DNA from: an uncultured Gemmatimonadota bacterium
GTDB lineage: Bacteria; Gemmatimonadota; Gemmatimonadetes; Gemmatimonadales; Gemmatimonadaceae
Direction: 5' to 3'
DNA length: 53,642 nt
Assembly: GCA_902826615.1 (NCBI GenBank)
Contig: CADEFN010000004.1
Span: 530,819 to 584,460 of the forward strand
A model generated the notes under the pieces. The model saw only the letters and a program-made list of their open reading frames with translations. It was not told where the DNA came from and did not search any database. Positions 53,396 through 53,642 of the stretch are shown in pieces (position 1 is the stretch's first letter; every line of letters starts with the position of its first letter). The translations under genes were made by a program, and so were the position numbers.

Positions 53396-53483
53396 CACAC
53401 TGTTGCAACAGACAGGCGCCTTGAGGAATGCTCGCTCCGCTCGCTCTATTGGAGCGCCTGCAGTTGAACAGTAGACGTTAGGC
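53390..53483 (+). other. Integron attC recombination site
   Basis: This 94-base element has cores GCCTAAC (53390-53396, RYYYAAC) and GTTAGGC (53477-53483, GTTRRRY) as inverted ends. Inside, CTGTTGCAAC on the left pairs with the complement of GTTGAACAG on the right with one unpaired G, as in the extrahelical bases of attC. The next block, CAGGCGC/GCGCCTG, pairs exactly. The centre is a variable ~34-base loop. The higA stop lies in the left core. These features together make an attC site by structure. No integrase gene is in the window. Confidence 0.88.
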
Positions 53484-53510
53484 AGAGTTCCTCACAGAAC
53501 GGACACGGGC

Positions 53511-53642
53511 ATGGTCTCCGACTGCACCAACCTTTGGGGTGGTGAACGCGCGCGCCACGTCTGTCGGTGGATGACCGCGGTGGCCTCCTTGGCGCGGCGC
53601 GGTGGTCGGCAGACGGCCGTTGGGGCCACCGCGGCTCCGTTG
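53511..53642 (+). CDS. Possible next cassette frame, cut by the window end
   Basis: ATG at 53511, 28 bases past attC, is open for 44 codons to the window edge. The ribosome site is weak and no domain is seen. Its place just behind attC fits a further cassette gene. Confidence 0.3.
   Translation, partial: MVSDCTNLWGGERARHVCRWMTAVASLARRGGRQTAVGATAAPL

Overview
The window is GC-rich, densely coded DNA from a Gram-negative bacterium. Evidence for an outer membrane includes several beta-barrel proteins, a TonB-receptor-like protein, many lipoprotein signals and two twin-arginine signals. The gene mix and the shared intergenic words would suit a Gemmatimonadota-like soil or sediment organism, but that placement is inference. 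No rRNA, tRNA or CRISPR array was seen.

Layout. 1-8.2 kb is housekeeping: the end of ruvX, mltG, an RlmI-type rRNA methyltransferase, gamma-glutamyltransferase, a secreted PHP-domain protein, mutM, a metallo-beta-lactamase-fold hydrolase and a methyltransferase-like protein. 8.2-9.1 kb is a hairpin-rich gap with two very small genes (52 and 21 codons). 9.1-12.2 kb is a Tat-exported TldD/TldE (PmbA) pair. 12.6-18.8 kb holds a porin-like barrel, a lipoprotein divergent from a TonB-receptor-like protein, and an ECF sigma/anti-sigma pair. 19-22 kb is a large orphan formate dehydrogenase-type molybdoenzyme. 22-26.4 kb is a cell-envelope cluster with two tandem beta-propeller lipoproteins and a membrane PHP protein. 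26.4-29.6 kb has an atypical SDR and the threonine-degrading tdh-kbl pair, preceded by inverted arrays of a 9-bp repeat. 29.6-38.1 kb has an amidohydrolase fused to a seven-repeat FG-GAP propeller, a zinc-ribbon protein, a Tat metallophosphoesterase, a small barrel and a hybrid histidine kinase.

38.1-42.7 kb is an island of visibly lower GC that encodes one 1237-residue protein. It has an intact SIR2-type NADase domain followed by about 22 TPR-like repeats, and is a good candidate single-gene anti-phage (NAD-depleting) system. 42.7-45.0 kb is an alkyladenine DNA glycosylase coupled to an NYN/LOTUS RNase-like protein. 45.4-49.6 kb is a tight five-gene operon: an NtrY-like kinase, three small membrane proteins sharing one C-terminal module, and an NtrC-type sigma-54 activator. 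An outer-membrane barrel plus DUF4390 pair follows.

The last kilobase is integron-like. A leaderless higBA toxin-antitoxin pair is followed at 53390-53483 by a structure with all the hallmarks of an attC recombination site, and another reading frame starts behind it. No integrase is in view.

Across the whole window, except the SIR2 island, the 10-mer CTCGTCAGGC occurs at least 12 times in several reading frames. The related 7-mer GTTAGGC occurs at least 17 times. These look like selected DNA words (uptake, Chi-like or architecture signals) and are among the most interesting observations here.
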